Below the pieces are notes generated by a model. The model made no database searches and was not told the origin of the DNA. It worked only from the letters and a program-made list of their open reading frames with translations. The position numbers and the translations under genes are program-made. DNA of 64,000 nt from Falsiroseomonas sp050563535. Lineage in GTDB: Bacteria; Pseudomonadota; Alphaproteobacteria; Acetobacterales; Acetobacteraceae. Where the stretch lies: NCBI RefSeq assembly GCF_050563535.1, contig NZ_JBNXUO010000006.1, positions 62,001 through 126,000 on the forward strand, read 5' to 3'. Positions 1 to 7,829 of the stretch are shown one piece after another; the first letter of the stretch is position 1; each line of letters begins with the position of its first letter.

Positions 1-774
1 GCCGAGCAGGATGACCGCCAGGATCAGCCCGGTGCGGCTGGCCACCCGCCTCAGCGCGGCCGCGACGGAGGCCTCCACCTCGGCGGCGAAGCGGCGCCGG
101 TCGATGGGCTCGTGCGTGAAGGCCTGCACGGTGCGCAACCCGTTCAGCGTCTCCTCCGCCGTCGCGGCGAGGTCGGCCACCCGTTCCTGCGAGGTGCGGG
201 ACAGGCGGCGTTCGCGCCGGCCGAAGACCACCAGCGGCACCACCACGAGCGGCACCACCACCAGCATGACGCCGGCGAGCTTGACGGAGGTGGCGACCAG
301 CATCGCCATCGCGCCGAGCCCGGTGACCGCGTTGCGCAGCCCCATCGACACGGCGGAGCCGATCAGCGACTGCAGCAGCGCCACATCCGCCGTCATGCGC
401 GACAGGATGTCGCCGGTGCGCGCCGTCTCGAAATAGGCGGGGGAGAGGGTGAGCACATGGTCGAAGACGCGGCGGCGGATGTCGGCCGCCACGCGCTCGC
501 CCAGCCAGGAGACGAGGTAGTATCGCGCGGAGGTCGCGGCCGCGAGCGCCGCGACGATGCCGAACATCAGCAGGGCGGAGCGGTCGAGCGCCGCCGCGCC
601 GGCCGTGAAGCCCTCGTCGATCAGCCGCGCCAGGCCCTGCCCGATGGCGAGCGTCAGCCCCGCCGCCAGCAGCAGCGCCGCCCCGGCGCCGAGCGCGCGC
701 GGCAGGTAGGGGCGCAGATGCGGCAGCAGCAGCCGCAGCGAGGCGACCGGCGGGCGGGCAGGGGGCGTGTCCAC
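1..774 (-). CDS. ABC exporter, transmembrane domain (MsbA-like), cut by window edge
   Basis: The gene enters the window from the left and only its N-terminal membrane domain is visible, about 258 residues. The frame shows the usual pattern of a half-size type IV exporter: hydrophobic helices, a VSWLGERVAADIRRRVFDHV segment, the coupling-helix region TGDILSRMTADV, and AEETLNGLRTVQAFTHE before the last helices. The ATPase domain lies outside the window. It should export a lipid or hydrophobic compound across the inner membrane. The start is uncertain: GTG at 774 gives VDTPPARPP, and an in-frame GTG at 795 follows a G-rich run. It lies 17-37 bp downstream of the TRAP permease on the same strand and could be its last cotranscribed gene. 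Confidence 0.85.
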   Translation of the reverse strand, partial: MDTPPARPPVASLRLLLPHLRPYLPRALGAGAALLLAAGLTLAIGQGLARLIDEGFTAGAAALDRSALLMFGIVAALAAATSARYYLVSWLGERVAADIRRRVFDHVLTLSPAYFETARTGDILSRMTADVALLQSLIGSAVSMGLRNAVTGLGAMAMLVATSVKLAGVMLVVVPLVVVPLVVFGRRERRLSRTSQERVADLAATAEETLNGLRTVQAFTHEPIDRRRFAAEVEASVAAALRRVASRTGLILAVILLG

Positions 775-811
775 CGCGCCAAGGTGGACGCGCACCCGCC
801 CCCCCGCAAGG

Positions 812-2131
812 CTACTTCAGGAAGTCCGGCTCGATCAGCCGCGGCAGCAGCAGCGCCATGTCCGGCCACAGGATCAGCAGCGCCAGCACCAGGAACATCG
901 GCACGAGCATGATCATCGTGTCCCGCAGCGCGTCCACCATGCGGATGCCCGCCACCGCGCAGGAGATCATCAGGCACAGCCCGTAGGGCGGCGTCACCAG
1001 CCCGAAGGCCAGCGACACGATGCTGATCATGGCGAAGTGGATCGGGTGCAGCCCCGCATGTTCCGCCATGGGCTGGAGGATGGTGCCGACGATGATGATG
1101 GCGGGGATCGCGTCCAGGAAGCAGCCCACCACCAGGAAGACCCCGGCGATGAAGAAGCCGGTCGCGACCGGCCCCATGTCCCAGGCGATGACGCCGGCCA
1201 GCATCGATTCGGGGATCTTGTAGTAGGCCAGCAGCCAGCCGAAGGCGGTCGCCGTGCCGACGCAGAACAGCGTGATGGCCGACAGCCGCCCGGTTTCCGC
1301 GAAGGCCAGCCGCAGGCCCTTCAGGTCCATCTCGCGGTAGACGAAGATGGACAGCACGCCGGCATAGAGCACGGCGATGCAGGCCGCTTCCGTCGCGGTG
1401 AACCAGCCGAAGATCTTGCCGCCGATGATGATGAAGGGCGTCAGCAGCGCCGGCACCGACACCACCAGGGAGGAGAAGAACTCGCGTAGCGTCGCGCGCT
1501 GGTAGGTGGGGTATTTCCGCACCTTCGCATAGGCGTGGACGGTCGCCATCTGCGCGAAGCCGATCAGCAGCCCCGGCAGCACCCCGGCCAGGAACAGCCC
1601 GCCGATCGACACCGTCAGCACGCCGCCCCAGACGATCATCAGGATGGATGGCGGGATGATGACGGCGAGCACGGCCGAGACGGCGGTGATCGCGACCGAG
1701 AAGCTGTCGTCGTAGCCTTCCTTCCGCTGGGCGTCGATGAAGATCTTGGACTGGCTGGCGGCGTCGGCGGTGGAACTGCCGGAGATGCCGGCGAAGAAGA
1801 TCGACAGCACGACGTTGATCTGCGCCAGGCTGCCCGGCATGTGCCCGACCAGCGCGCGGGAGAAGCGGACCAGGCGGTCGGTGATGCCGCCGATGTTCAT
1901 CAGGTTCGCCGCCAGCAGGAAGAAGGGCACGGCGATCAGGATGAAGCTGTTGAAGCCGTTGAACGTCTCCTGCAGGAGGATCATCGGCCAGAGCCGGTCC
2001 TCGATGACCAGCGCGGGCAGGCAGGCAAGGCCGAGCGCGACGGCCACCGGCACGCGCAGCACGAGCAGCGAGAAGAAGACGCCGAACAGCAGGGCCGCGG
2101 CCTGGCCGGCGGAAAGCGCCGCGCCGGTCAC
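812..2131 (-). CDS. dctM: TRAP transporter large permease, DctM type
   Basis: A 439-residue inner-membrane protein with about a dozen hydrophobic segments. It carries the DctM signatures FAGISGSSTADAAS and FGLVTPPYGLCL. It is the ion-coupled transport subunit that works with DctQ and the periplasmic receptor DctP. An open frame extends upstream to 2308, but its first 59 residues are charged and unlike the family. The GTG at 2131 begins VTGAALSAGQAAALLFGVFF and overlaps the dctQ stop as GTGA, so I chose it. The substrate cannot be read from the permease. The neighbouring CoA-transferase and acyl-CoA enzymes suggest an organic acid. Confidence 0.93.
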   Translation of the reverse strand: MTGAALSAGQAAALLFGVFFSLLVLRVPVAVALGLACLPALVIEDRLWPMILLQETFNGFNSFILIAVPFFLLAANLMNIGGITDRLVRFSRALVGHMPGSLAQINVVLSIFFAGISGSSTADAASQSKIFIDAQRKEGYDDSFSVAITAVSAVLAVIIPPSILMIVWGGVLTVSIGGLFLAGVLPGLLIGFAQMATVHAYAKVRKYPTYQRATLREFFSSLVVSVPALLTPFIIIGGKIFGWFTATEAACIAVLYAGVLSIFVYREMDLKGLRLAFAETGRLSAITLFCVGTATAFGWLLAYYKIPESMLAGVIAWDMGPVATGFFIAGVFLVVGCFLDAIPAIIIVGTILQPMAEHAGLHPIHFAMISIVSLAFGLVTPPYGLCLMISCAVAGIRMVDALRDTMIMLVPMFLVLALLILWPDMALLLPRLIEPDFLK

Positions 2132-2643
2132 GCGCCGTCCCTCGCGCCGCGGCGCAGGGCCTGGATGTCGTCCCACATCCGCTCGCCCTGGAAGACGATC
2201 CAGGTGAAGCCGGCGATCGGCCAGGCGATGTGGATCAGCCACAGCGGCAGTTCGGCCAGTTCGCTGATGCGGAACCAGGCGAAGTCCGTGAACTCGATCC
2301 CCCACCACAGGAAGACGGCGCCGAAGGCCAGCACGAAGACGCCGGCCAGGATGTCGGCCGCGGCCTTCGCGCGGCCCTTCAGGCCGGGAAAGAGGTCGAC
2401 GTTGAAATGCGTTCCCTCCCGCATGCCCACCATCGCGCCGATCATCACCATCCAGACCAGCAGGAAGCGCGACAGTTCCTCGGTCCAGATGTAGCGGGGC
2501 AGCAGGTCGGTGAAGCGGGCGAAGATCTGCAGGCTGACCGGCAGGATGATCAGCGCGACGGAGACGACCAGCAGGTGGTCGAGCAGGCGCGCATAGACCT
2601 CGGTGATGCGGCGCAGCGTGCCGCGTGCGCCGGCTGGCGCCAT
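2128..2643 (-). CDS. dctQ: TRAP transporter small permease, DctQ type
   Basis: A 171-residue protein with four predicted membrane helices, as expected for DctQ. The conserved region near residues 58-95 (IWTEELSRFLLVWMVMIGAM followed by VGMREGTHFNVD) matches the family pattern of EELSR, then G and REG.H. It forms the membrane unit with DctM, and its stop overlaps the dctM GTG start. It lies 96 bp downstream of dctP; that gap holds a strong stem-loop that may set the receptor-to-permease ratio. Confidence 0.92.
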   Translation of the reverse strand: MAPAGARGTLRRITEVYARLLDHLLVVSVALIILPVSLQIFARFTDLLPRYIWTEELSRFLLVWMVMIGAMVGMREGTHFNVDLFPGLKGRAKAAADILAGVFVLAFGAVFLWWGIEFTDFAWFRISELAELPLWLIHIAWPIAGFTWIVFQGERMWDDIQALRRGARDGA

Positions 2644-2690
2644 GCGAAGTGCTCCTTGGACAGGGAAGGCGGCGGTGGCCCCGCCCTGGA

Positions 2691-2715
2691 CCTCCCCCGC
2701 AGGGTGCGGGGGAGG
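2691..2715 (-). terminator. GC-rich stem-loop between dctP and dctQ
   Basis: The arm cctcccccgca (2691-2701) pairs perfectly with tgcgggggagg (2705-2715) around a 3-nt loop, an 11-bp stem. No U-tract follows in the leftward direction. It sits in the 96-bp gap between the receptor gene and the two permease genes. It could be a processing or 3'-stabilising hairpin, or a leaky terminator that keeps receptor mRNA in excess. Function is inferred from position only. Confidence 0.45.
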
Positions 2716-2739
2716 GGGGCGGGGCAGGGGACCGGGCCG

Positions 2740-3738
2740 CTACGACGTGATGGCGTTGATGCGCGCGTGGATGCCTTCGGCGTCGATCTCCCGCGCATAG
2801 GTCGCCATCACGGGCTGCACGGCGGCGTTCATCTGCGCCCGTTCGGTGAAGGCCACGCGGCGCAGGCGCCCGGCCTGTTCCAGCGCGGCCACCTTCTGCT
2901 CGTCCTCCGTGCTCTCGGTCTGGCGGCCGAAGACGCCGGCTTCCCGGCCGGCGCGGCGGATCGCCTCCTGCAATTCCCGCGGGAGGCGGGCGAGGGTGGC
3001 GGAGGAGAAGCAGAGCGGGCGGATGGTGATGGCGTGCTGCGTCATCAGCAGGTTCGGCCCGACCTCGTAGAAGCGCATCTGCTCGACGCCCGCGGCCTCG
3101 TTCTCGCCGGCCTCGATCACGTTGTTCTGGATGGCGTTGTAGACCTCGTTGTAGGCGATGACCTGGGGGGCCATGCCGATGGCCTGGAAGGTGCGGGACC
3201 AGATGGGCGCGCCCTGCACGCGCACGCGCAGGCCGCGCAGTTCCGCCATGTTCCGCGCGGGGCGTGAGGAGAAGATGTTGCGGATGCCGCCGCCGGCATA
3301 GCCGATCAGCTCCACCCGCGCGCGGCGCGCCACCTCGTCCGCGACCGGCTTGAACAGGTCCTGGTCCAGCACCTGGTTCCAGTGCGCCAGGTCGCGGAAC
3401 AGGAAGGGCGCGTCGATGAAGGGCGCGGCACGGCTGAAGGTGGACATGTGGGCGGGGCTGACGATGGCGTAGTCCACCGCGCGGCCGGCCGACATGTATT
3501 CGAAGAACTGCTTCTCGAGCCCGAGGGAGCTGTTCTTGTGCATCACGAAATTGACCGGGCGGCCGTAGTACTGCTTCACCAGCTCCTCGAAGCGGGTCAT
3601 GCAGCGGTTGAAGACGTGCTCATCGTTGAACTGGCTCGCGCCGTTCAGCGTGACCGGCGCCTGGGCGCGGACCACATGGGGGGCGGCGAGCAGGCCGGAG
3701 GCGGCGCCGATTGCGCCAAGCAAGGCACGACGTTCCAT
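2740..3738 (-). CDS. dctP: TRAP transporter periplasmic solute receptor, DctP type
   Basis: A 332-residue DctP-family receptor. Residues 1-26 form an export signal with ERR, a hydrophobic stretch and a VVRAQA cleavage region. The mature protein has family features: a helix ending in FEELVKQYYG, GRAVDYAIVSPAHMSTFSR, FRDLAHW, and the segment MAELRGLRVRVQGAPIWSRTF, which contains the arginine that normally salt-bridges a substrate carboxylate. It is first of the three TRAP genes and lies 85 bp after the MaoC gene, so the CoA-transferase, MaoC and TRAP genes may form one unit. The substrate is unknown; a carboxylate is likely from the family. Confidence 0.93.
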   Translation of the reverse strand: MERRALLGAIGAASGLLAAPHVVRAQAPVTLNGASQFNDEHVFNRCMTRFEELVKQYYGRPVNFVMHKNSSLGLEKQFFEYMSAGRAVDYAIVSPAHMSTFSRAAPFIDAPFLFRDLAHWNQVLDQDLFKPVADEVARRARVELIGYAGGGIRNIFSSRPARNMAELRGLRVRVQGAPIWSRTFQAIGMAPQVIAYNEVYNAIQNNVIEAGENEAAGVEQMRFYEVGPNLLMTQHAITIRPLCFSSATLARLPRELQEAIRRAGREAGVFGRQTESTEDEQKVAALEQAGRLRRVAFTERAQMNAAVQPVMATYAREIDAEGIHARINAITS

Positions 3739-3823
3739 GGGCTGTCTCCCTATCGGTGCCGGCTGTGACCCGGCTTGCGGAAGGAAGGCTAGCCCGGCGC
3801 CGCGGCGCTTGGGAACCGCCCAG

Positions 3824-4258
3824 TTACCCGGTTGCCACCCATTTCATGATGTGGCGCGCGACCAGGCAGGTCTCGCCCGCCCCGTTTACCACCTCGCAGG
3901 CGGCCTCGCTGCGGGCGCGGGCCTCGTCCGCAACCTCGACCACGTAGCGCGCGGTCAGCGTCTCGCCGATGAAGACCGGGCGGAGGAAGCGCACGCGGTC
4001 GTAGCCGGCCGAGACGGGCACGCCTTCCGCCCCGCCCGCGATGGCGCGGCGCGCGATGGCCGATGCGGTGGCCGAGAGCAGGCCCTGGACCAGCACGCCA
4101 TGCGCGATGCGCCGGCCGAAGGCGGTGGTCGCGGCATAGGCCTCGTCCAGGTGCAGCGGGTCGTGGTCGCCGGTGATCTCGGCCGTCAGCAGCAGGTCGC
4201 GTTCGGTGATGGTCCGGCTGTGGCTCGCATTGTCACCCGCCGCGATGCCGAGCTTCAC
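3824..4258 (-). CDS. MaoC-like (R)-enoyl-CoA hydratase
   Basis: A 144-residue single hotdog-fold hydratase. The catalytic D-x4-H motif is Asp31 and His36 in GDHDPLHLDE, followed by FGRRIAHGVLVQGL, the usual hydratase-2 helix. It should hydrate trans-2-enoyl-CoA to an (R)-3-hydroxyacyl-CoA. The GTG start at 4258 overlaps the TGA of the upstream CoA-transferase, so the two are probably translationally coupled. Placement between a CoA-transferase and a TRAP importer supports a catabolic role on an imported acid. An exact substrate cannot be assigned. Confidence 0.88.
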   Translation of the reverse strand: MKLGIAAGDNASHSRTITERDLLLTAEITGDHDPLHLDEAYAATTAFGRRIAHGVLVQGLLSATASAIARRAIAGGAEGVPVSAGYDRVRFLRPVFIGETLTARYVVEVADEARARSEAACEVVNGAGETCLVARHIMKWVATG

Positions 4259-5814
4259 AGCGCGGCGAGCCTGGCGGAGGCGGGGCGCGGCGGCTTCGCG
4301 GTGATGTCGGCGGCAAGGCCCATCCGCGCGTCGCGGAACAGGCGCGGGTCCATCTCCCGCAGGTCCGGCGCCAGGGCGGGGCGGAAGCCCATGCGCGCCG
4401 CCACCTCCTCCACCGTCAGGCCGGGCGCGATCTCGGCCAGTTCCGGCCCCGCGCCGCCCAGGCGGAACACCGCCGCCTCGGTGACGTAGAGCACCGGCTG
4501 CCCGCGCCGCGCGGCATAGGCGCCGGAGAAGGTCACCTGTTCCACCCGCGGCACCGCCTTCGGCTTGCCGCCCGCCGTCAGCGTGCCGCCGAACACCACG
4601 CGCCTCGCGTGCTGGCTGATGTTGATGAAGCCACCGGGGCCGATCAGCTTCGACCCGAAGCGGCTGACATTGACGTTGCCCTCCGCATCGAATTCCGCAA
4701 AGGAAAGGAAGGCGAGGTCGAGCCCGCCGCCGTCGTAGAAGTCGAACTGGTAGGGCTGGTCCACCTGCATGTCGGGGTTCATCGCCGCTCCCGCATCGCC
4801 GCCCGAGGCCGGGGCGCCGCCGATGTTGCCCTGTTCATTGGTGAGGCAGACGGCGTCGAGGCAGCCTTCCTCCGCCGCCACATTCGCCAGCCCGGTGAAG
4901 ATGCCGGAGCCGAGGTTGCAGACCGCGCGGGGGAACAGCTCCAGCGCGCCGCGCCGCGCCACCACCTTGCGCGCGTCGAGCGGCAGGACGGGGATGTCAC
5001 CCAGCGGCACGCGCAGCTCGCCCGCATAGGCGGGGGAATAGGGCGTCAGGTAGGTCTGTTCCTGGTCGGGCACGACGACGACGCAATCCACCAGTATGCC
5101 GGGGATCTTCACCATCTTCGGGTGCAGCGTGCCGCGCCGCGCCATGCGCTTGACCTGCACCACCACGATGCCGCCGCAGCGCCGCGTCGCCTGCGCTTCC
5201 GACAGCATCTCGAGCGTCACGGCCTCCTGCTCCATCGAGACGTTGCCGTCCTCATCCGCCGTGGTGCCGCGCAGGAAGGCGACGTCGATGTGGTAGGGCT
5301 TGTAGAACAGCCATTCCTCGCCGCGGAACTCCACCAGCTCGACCAGGTCCTCCTTCGCGGAGGGGCTCTGCCGGCCGCCCTGCAGGCGCGGGTCGACGAA
5401 GCTGTGTAGGCCGGTCCTGGTCAGCAGCCCGGCGCGGCCGGCCGCCATCTCCCGCATCAGCTGGCTCAGTGCGCCCTGCGGCAGGGACCAGGCCTCGATC
5501 TCGTCGCGCAGGGCCATGGCGCCCACGGGCGGCGAATTGACGTAGCTGCCCGCGATGTTCCGCCTCAGCAGGCCGCGCTGCGCGAGGTGGCCGAGCCCGC
5601 GGTTCCCGCCATCGCCGACGCCCACCGGATGCAGCGCGGTCAGGCCGCGCGGGCTGCCGGTTTCGCGGAAGCGGCGGCCGAGGGCTTCGAGCAGCGCCTC
5701 CGGCACCGCATGGCCGCCGCCCGAGCCGCCGATCAGCAGCGTGTCGCCGTCCCGCACCAGGGATGCGGCCTGCGCCGGCGTCACCTTCCGCATCCCGGTG
5801 GTTTCCTCCTGCAC
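4255..5814 (-). CDS. Family I acyl-CoA transferase (propionate/acetate CoA-transferase type)
   Basis: A 519-residue fused alpha-beta CoA-transferase, a length typical of the Pct/YdiF group. The N-terminal half has the CoA-binding glycine loop LLIGGSGGGHAVPEALLEAL. The second half has GLANVAAEEG and CLTNEQGNIGG, in which Glu327 fits the catalytic glutamate that forms the glutamyl-CoA intermediate. FGGTLTAGG near the C-terminus also matches the family. It moves CoA from a donor such as acetyl- or succinyl-CoA to a carboxylic acid. It heads the leftward run with maoC and dctPQM, which suggests it activates the acid imported by the TRAP system. It is divergent from the enoyl-CoA hydratase gene. 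Confidence 0.9.
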   Translation of the reverse strand: MQEETTGMRKVTPAQAASLVRDGDTLLIGGSGGGHAVPEALLEALGRRFRETGSPRGLTALHPVGVGDGGNRGLGHLAQRGLLRRNIAGSYVNSPPVGAMALRDEIEAWSLPQGALSQLMREMAAGRAGLLTRTGLHSFVDPRLQGGRQSPSAKEDLVELVEFRGEEWLFYKPYHIDVAFLRGTTADEDGNVSMEQEAVTLEMLSEAQATRRCGGIVVVQVKRMARRGTLHPKMVKIPGILVDCVVVVPDQEQTYLTPYSPAYAGELRVPLGDIPVLPLDARKVVARRGALELFPRAVCNLGSGIFTGLANVAAEEGCLDAVCLTNEQGNIGGAPASGGDAGAAMNPDMQVDQPYQFDFYDGGGLDLAFLSFAEFDAEGNVNVSRFGSKLIGPGGFINISQHARRVVFGGTLTAGGKPKAVPRVEQVTFSGAYAARRGQPVLYVTEAAVFRLGGAGPELAEIAPGLTVEEVAARMGFRPALAPDLREMDPRLFRDARMGLAADITAKPPRPASARLAAL

Positions 5815-5832
5815 CTCGCGGCTAGTCTAGCG

Positions 5833-5878
5833 GCCGGCGGCGCGGGGGGAAGGGGCCCGCCGGCGGCGCGGGGGGAAG
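5833..5878. repeat. Tandem 20-bp direct repeat in divergent promoter region
   Basis: The 20-mer gccggcggcgcggggggaag occurs at 5833-5852 and again at 5859-5878, a 26-bp period with gggccc between. It fills most of the 68-bp gap between the leftward CoA-transferase and the rightward enoyl-CoA hydratase. The second copy supplies the G-rich ribosome binding site just before the ATG at 5883. This looks like a recent tandem duplication and could offer two binding sites for a shared regulator. Confidence 0.7.
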
Positions 5879-5882
5879 TTGC

Positions 5883-6602
5883 ATGGACGGCCAGGTCACG
5901 CTGGAGATGCGGTCGGGCGTCGGCGTGCTGACCCTGGACCGGCCGGGCAAGCACAACGCCATCACCGATGCGATGGCGGCGCAGCTGGCGGACCATGCGA
6001 GGGCAATCAACGCGGATGACGCGGTCCGCGCGGTGATGCTGCGCGGGGCGGGCAGCCGCGCCTTCTGCGCGGGCATGGACCTGAACGCGATCGAGGCCTA
6101 CCGGACGCCCTGGGACTTCCGCCACCGCCCCGACTATCCGGGCGCCGTGCGGTCCATCCGCAAGCCCGTGGTGGCGGCGCTGAAGGGCTGGGCGCTCGGC
6201 GGCGGGTTCGAGATGGCGCTGGCCGCCGACATCCGCGTGGCCGCGCGCGGCACGCGGATCGGCTTCCCCGAGGTGACGCGCGGCTGGGTGGGCGGCGGCG
6301 GCGCCAGCCAGGTGCTGCCGCGGCTGGTCGGCCCGGGCCAGGCCATGCGCCTGCTGCTGACCGGCGAACAGGTGGATGCGGAGGAGGCGCTGCGCCTGCG
6401 CCTGGTGGAGCAGGTGGTGGAGGACGGCATGGAGGAGGCCGCGGCCTTCGGCCTGGCGGTCCGCCTGGCGGAGTTGCCGCCGGTGGCGGTGCAGGCGGCG
6501 AAGGCCGCGGTGCGGCAGGCGATGGAGATGCCGCTCTCGGCGGGCCTCGCCTATGAGAACGAGATGAACGTGCTGTGCCTGGCCGCGCTGCGCGGGACGT
6601 GA
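5883..6602 (+). CDS. Enoyl-CoA hydratase/isomerase (crotonase family)
   Basis: A 239-residue crotonase. Both oxyanion-hole regions (FCAGMDL near residue 64 and WALGGGFEMAL near 107) are present. The two glutamates of classical enoyl-CoA hydratases fit Glu110 (GGGFE) and Glu130 (GFPE), so hydratase activity is plausible. The C-terminal AYENEMN segment is also family-like. The start ATG at 5883 follows ggggggaag at good spacing. It stands alone on the plus strand, divergent from the CoA-transferase and tail-to-tail with the second MaoC gene 2 bp away, and probably belongs to the same pathway. Confidence 0.9.
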   Translation: MDGQVTLEMRSGVGVLTLDRPGKHNAITDAMAAQLADHARAINADDAVRAVMLRGAGSRAFCAGMDLNAIEAYRTPWDFRHRPDYPGAVRSIRKPVVAALKGWALGGGFEMALAADIRVAARGTRIGFPEVTRGWVGGGGASQVLPRLVGPGQAMRLLLTGEQVDAEEALRLRLVEQVVEDGMEEAAAFGLAVRLAELPPVAVQAAKAAVRQAMEMPLSAGLAYENEMNVLCLAALRGT

Positions 6603-6603
6603 G

Positions 6604-7068
6604 CTAGGCTGCGTCGATCGCGGCGGTGTGCACCATCAGGTCGTTCTCGCCCTTCTGAACCACCTCGCCCCGCTGGTTCAGGAGTTCGAAGCCCAGCGTG
6701 ACGATGCCGCGGGCCGGGTTGCGCGTGGCGCGCTTCGCCAGCACCGTGATCCGCGCCGCGATGCGGTCCCCCACCAGGATCGGGCCGGTGAACGACCAGC
6801 GCCAGTTGAGCGACACGATCGCCGCGAAGCGCACCGGGGCGCGGTTCTTCAGCCCGTCGCAGAGCGCGAGTCCCAGAAGCCCGTGCGCCACGCGGCCGGG
6901 GTAGCCGAGGGCGCGGGCATACTCGTCGTCGGTGTGGATGTCGAAGAAATCCCCGGTGAGGCCCGCGAAGCCGAGGATGTGCCCTTCCGTCACGGTGATG
7001 CCGCCCGTCTCGAAGGACAGGCCCGGCTCGGCCTGTTCGTAGCGCAGCAGCGCGGGGTCGATCCTCAC
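6604..7068 (-). CDS. MaoC family dehydratase (second copy)
   Basis: A 154-residue hotdog-fold protein with the D-x4-H hydratase motif at Asp40 and His45 (GDFFDIHTDDEYAR), then RVAHGLLGLALCDGL and a C-terminal beta-rich half. It resembles MaoC dehydratases acting on bulky or branched acyl-CoAs rather than the shorter MaoC at 3824. The GTG start at 7068 overlaps the TGA of the upstream SDR. It is the last gene of a leftward run with the acyl-CoA dehydrogenase and SDR, consistent with a beta-oxidation-like sequence. Confidence 0.87.
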   Translation of the reverse strand: MRIDPALLRYEQAEPGLSFETGGITVTEGHILGFAGLTGDFFDIHTDDEYARALGYPGRVAHGLLGLALCDGLKNRAPVRFAAIVSLNWRWSFTGPILVGDRIAARITVLAKRATRNPARGIVTLGFELLNQRGEVVQKGENDLMVHTAAIDAA

Positions 7069-7829
7069 AGCCGGTGCAGGTGCAGGCCGCCGTCGATGTG
7101 GAAGGCATCGCCGGTGGAGAAGGGGATGGCGCCGGTCAGCAGGGCGGCGACGGCGCGGCCCACATCCTCCGCCTCGCCCCAGCGGCGGATCGGGGACAGG
7201 CCCTCGGCGATGCGCTGGGCGTAGCGCGCGGCGACGGGCGCGGTCATGTCGGTGCGGATCACGCCGGGGCGGATCTCGAAGACCGGGATGCCGTCATCGG
7301 CCAGCCGCAGCGCGAGGCACCGCGCCACCATGCTCGCCGCCGCCTTGCTGGCGCTGTATTCCGTGCGCTCCGGGCTCGCCATCGCGGCGTTGGCCGAGGA
7401 GACGATGACGATCCCGCGCGGCCCGCGCCGCGGCGCGTCCTCCGCCAGCATCCGCCGGGCTGCGGCCTGGCTGACGAAGAAGGGCGCGCGGGCGTTGACG
7501 TCCATGCAGCGGTCCCAGGACTGCGGCGTCATCTCCAGCAGGTCGCCGCGCGACAGCGCGCCGATGCCGGCGTTGTTCACCACCGCCTCGATCCCGCCGC
7601 CCTCCTGCCAGGCCCAGTCCAGCAGCGGTTCGATCGCGCCGAGGTCCGCGAGGTCGGCGAGGCGGTGGGCGAAGCGGCCGCCGGCCGCCTGCACGGCCGC
7701 CGCCGTCTCCGCCATGCCGTCCTCCGCCAGGTCGCAGCCCAGCAGGTCGTAGCCGGCGGCGGCGAGCGCCGCGCAGGCCGCGCGGCCGATGCCGCGCCGC
7801 GCGCCGGTGACAAGGGCGACCGGCCTCAT
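7065..7829 (-). CDS. SDR-family NAD(P)-dependent oxidoreductase
   Basis: A 254-residue classical short-chain dehydrogenase. The nucleotide loop TGARRGIG is at residues 8-15, NNAG near 85-88, the catalytic serine in IVSSAN near 145, and Tyr158-x3-Lys162 in EYSASK. The C-terminal PGVIRTDMT and DGGLHLHRL also fit. An open frame runs up to 8006, but the ATG at 7829 begins MRPVALVTGA and overlaps the acyl-CoA dehydrogenase stop as ATGA. Between an acyl-CoA dehydrogenase and a MaoC hydratase it may act as a 3-hydroxyacyl-CoA dehydrogenase; that role is inferred from context. Confidence 0.9.
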   Translation of the reverse strand: MRPVALVTGARRGIGRAACAALAAAGYDLLGCDLAEDGMAETAAAVQAAGGRFAHRLADLADLGAIEPLLDWAWQEGGGIEAVVNNAGIGALSRGDLLEMTPQSWDRCMDVNARAPFFVSQAAARRMLAEDAPRRGPRGIVIVSSANAAMASPERTEYSASKAAASMVARCLALRLADDGIPVFEIRPGVIRTDMTAPVAARYAQRIAEGLSPIRRWGEAEDVGRAVAALLTGAIPFSTGDAFHIDGGLHLHRL

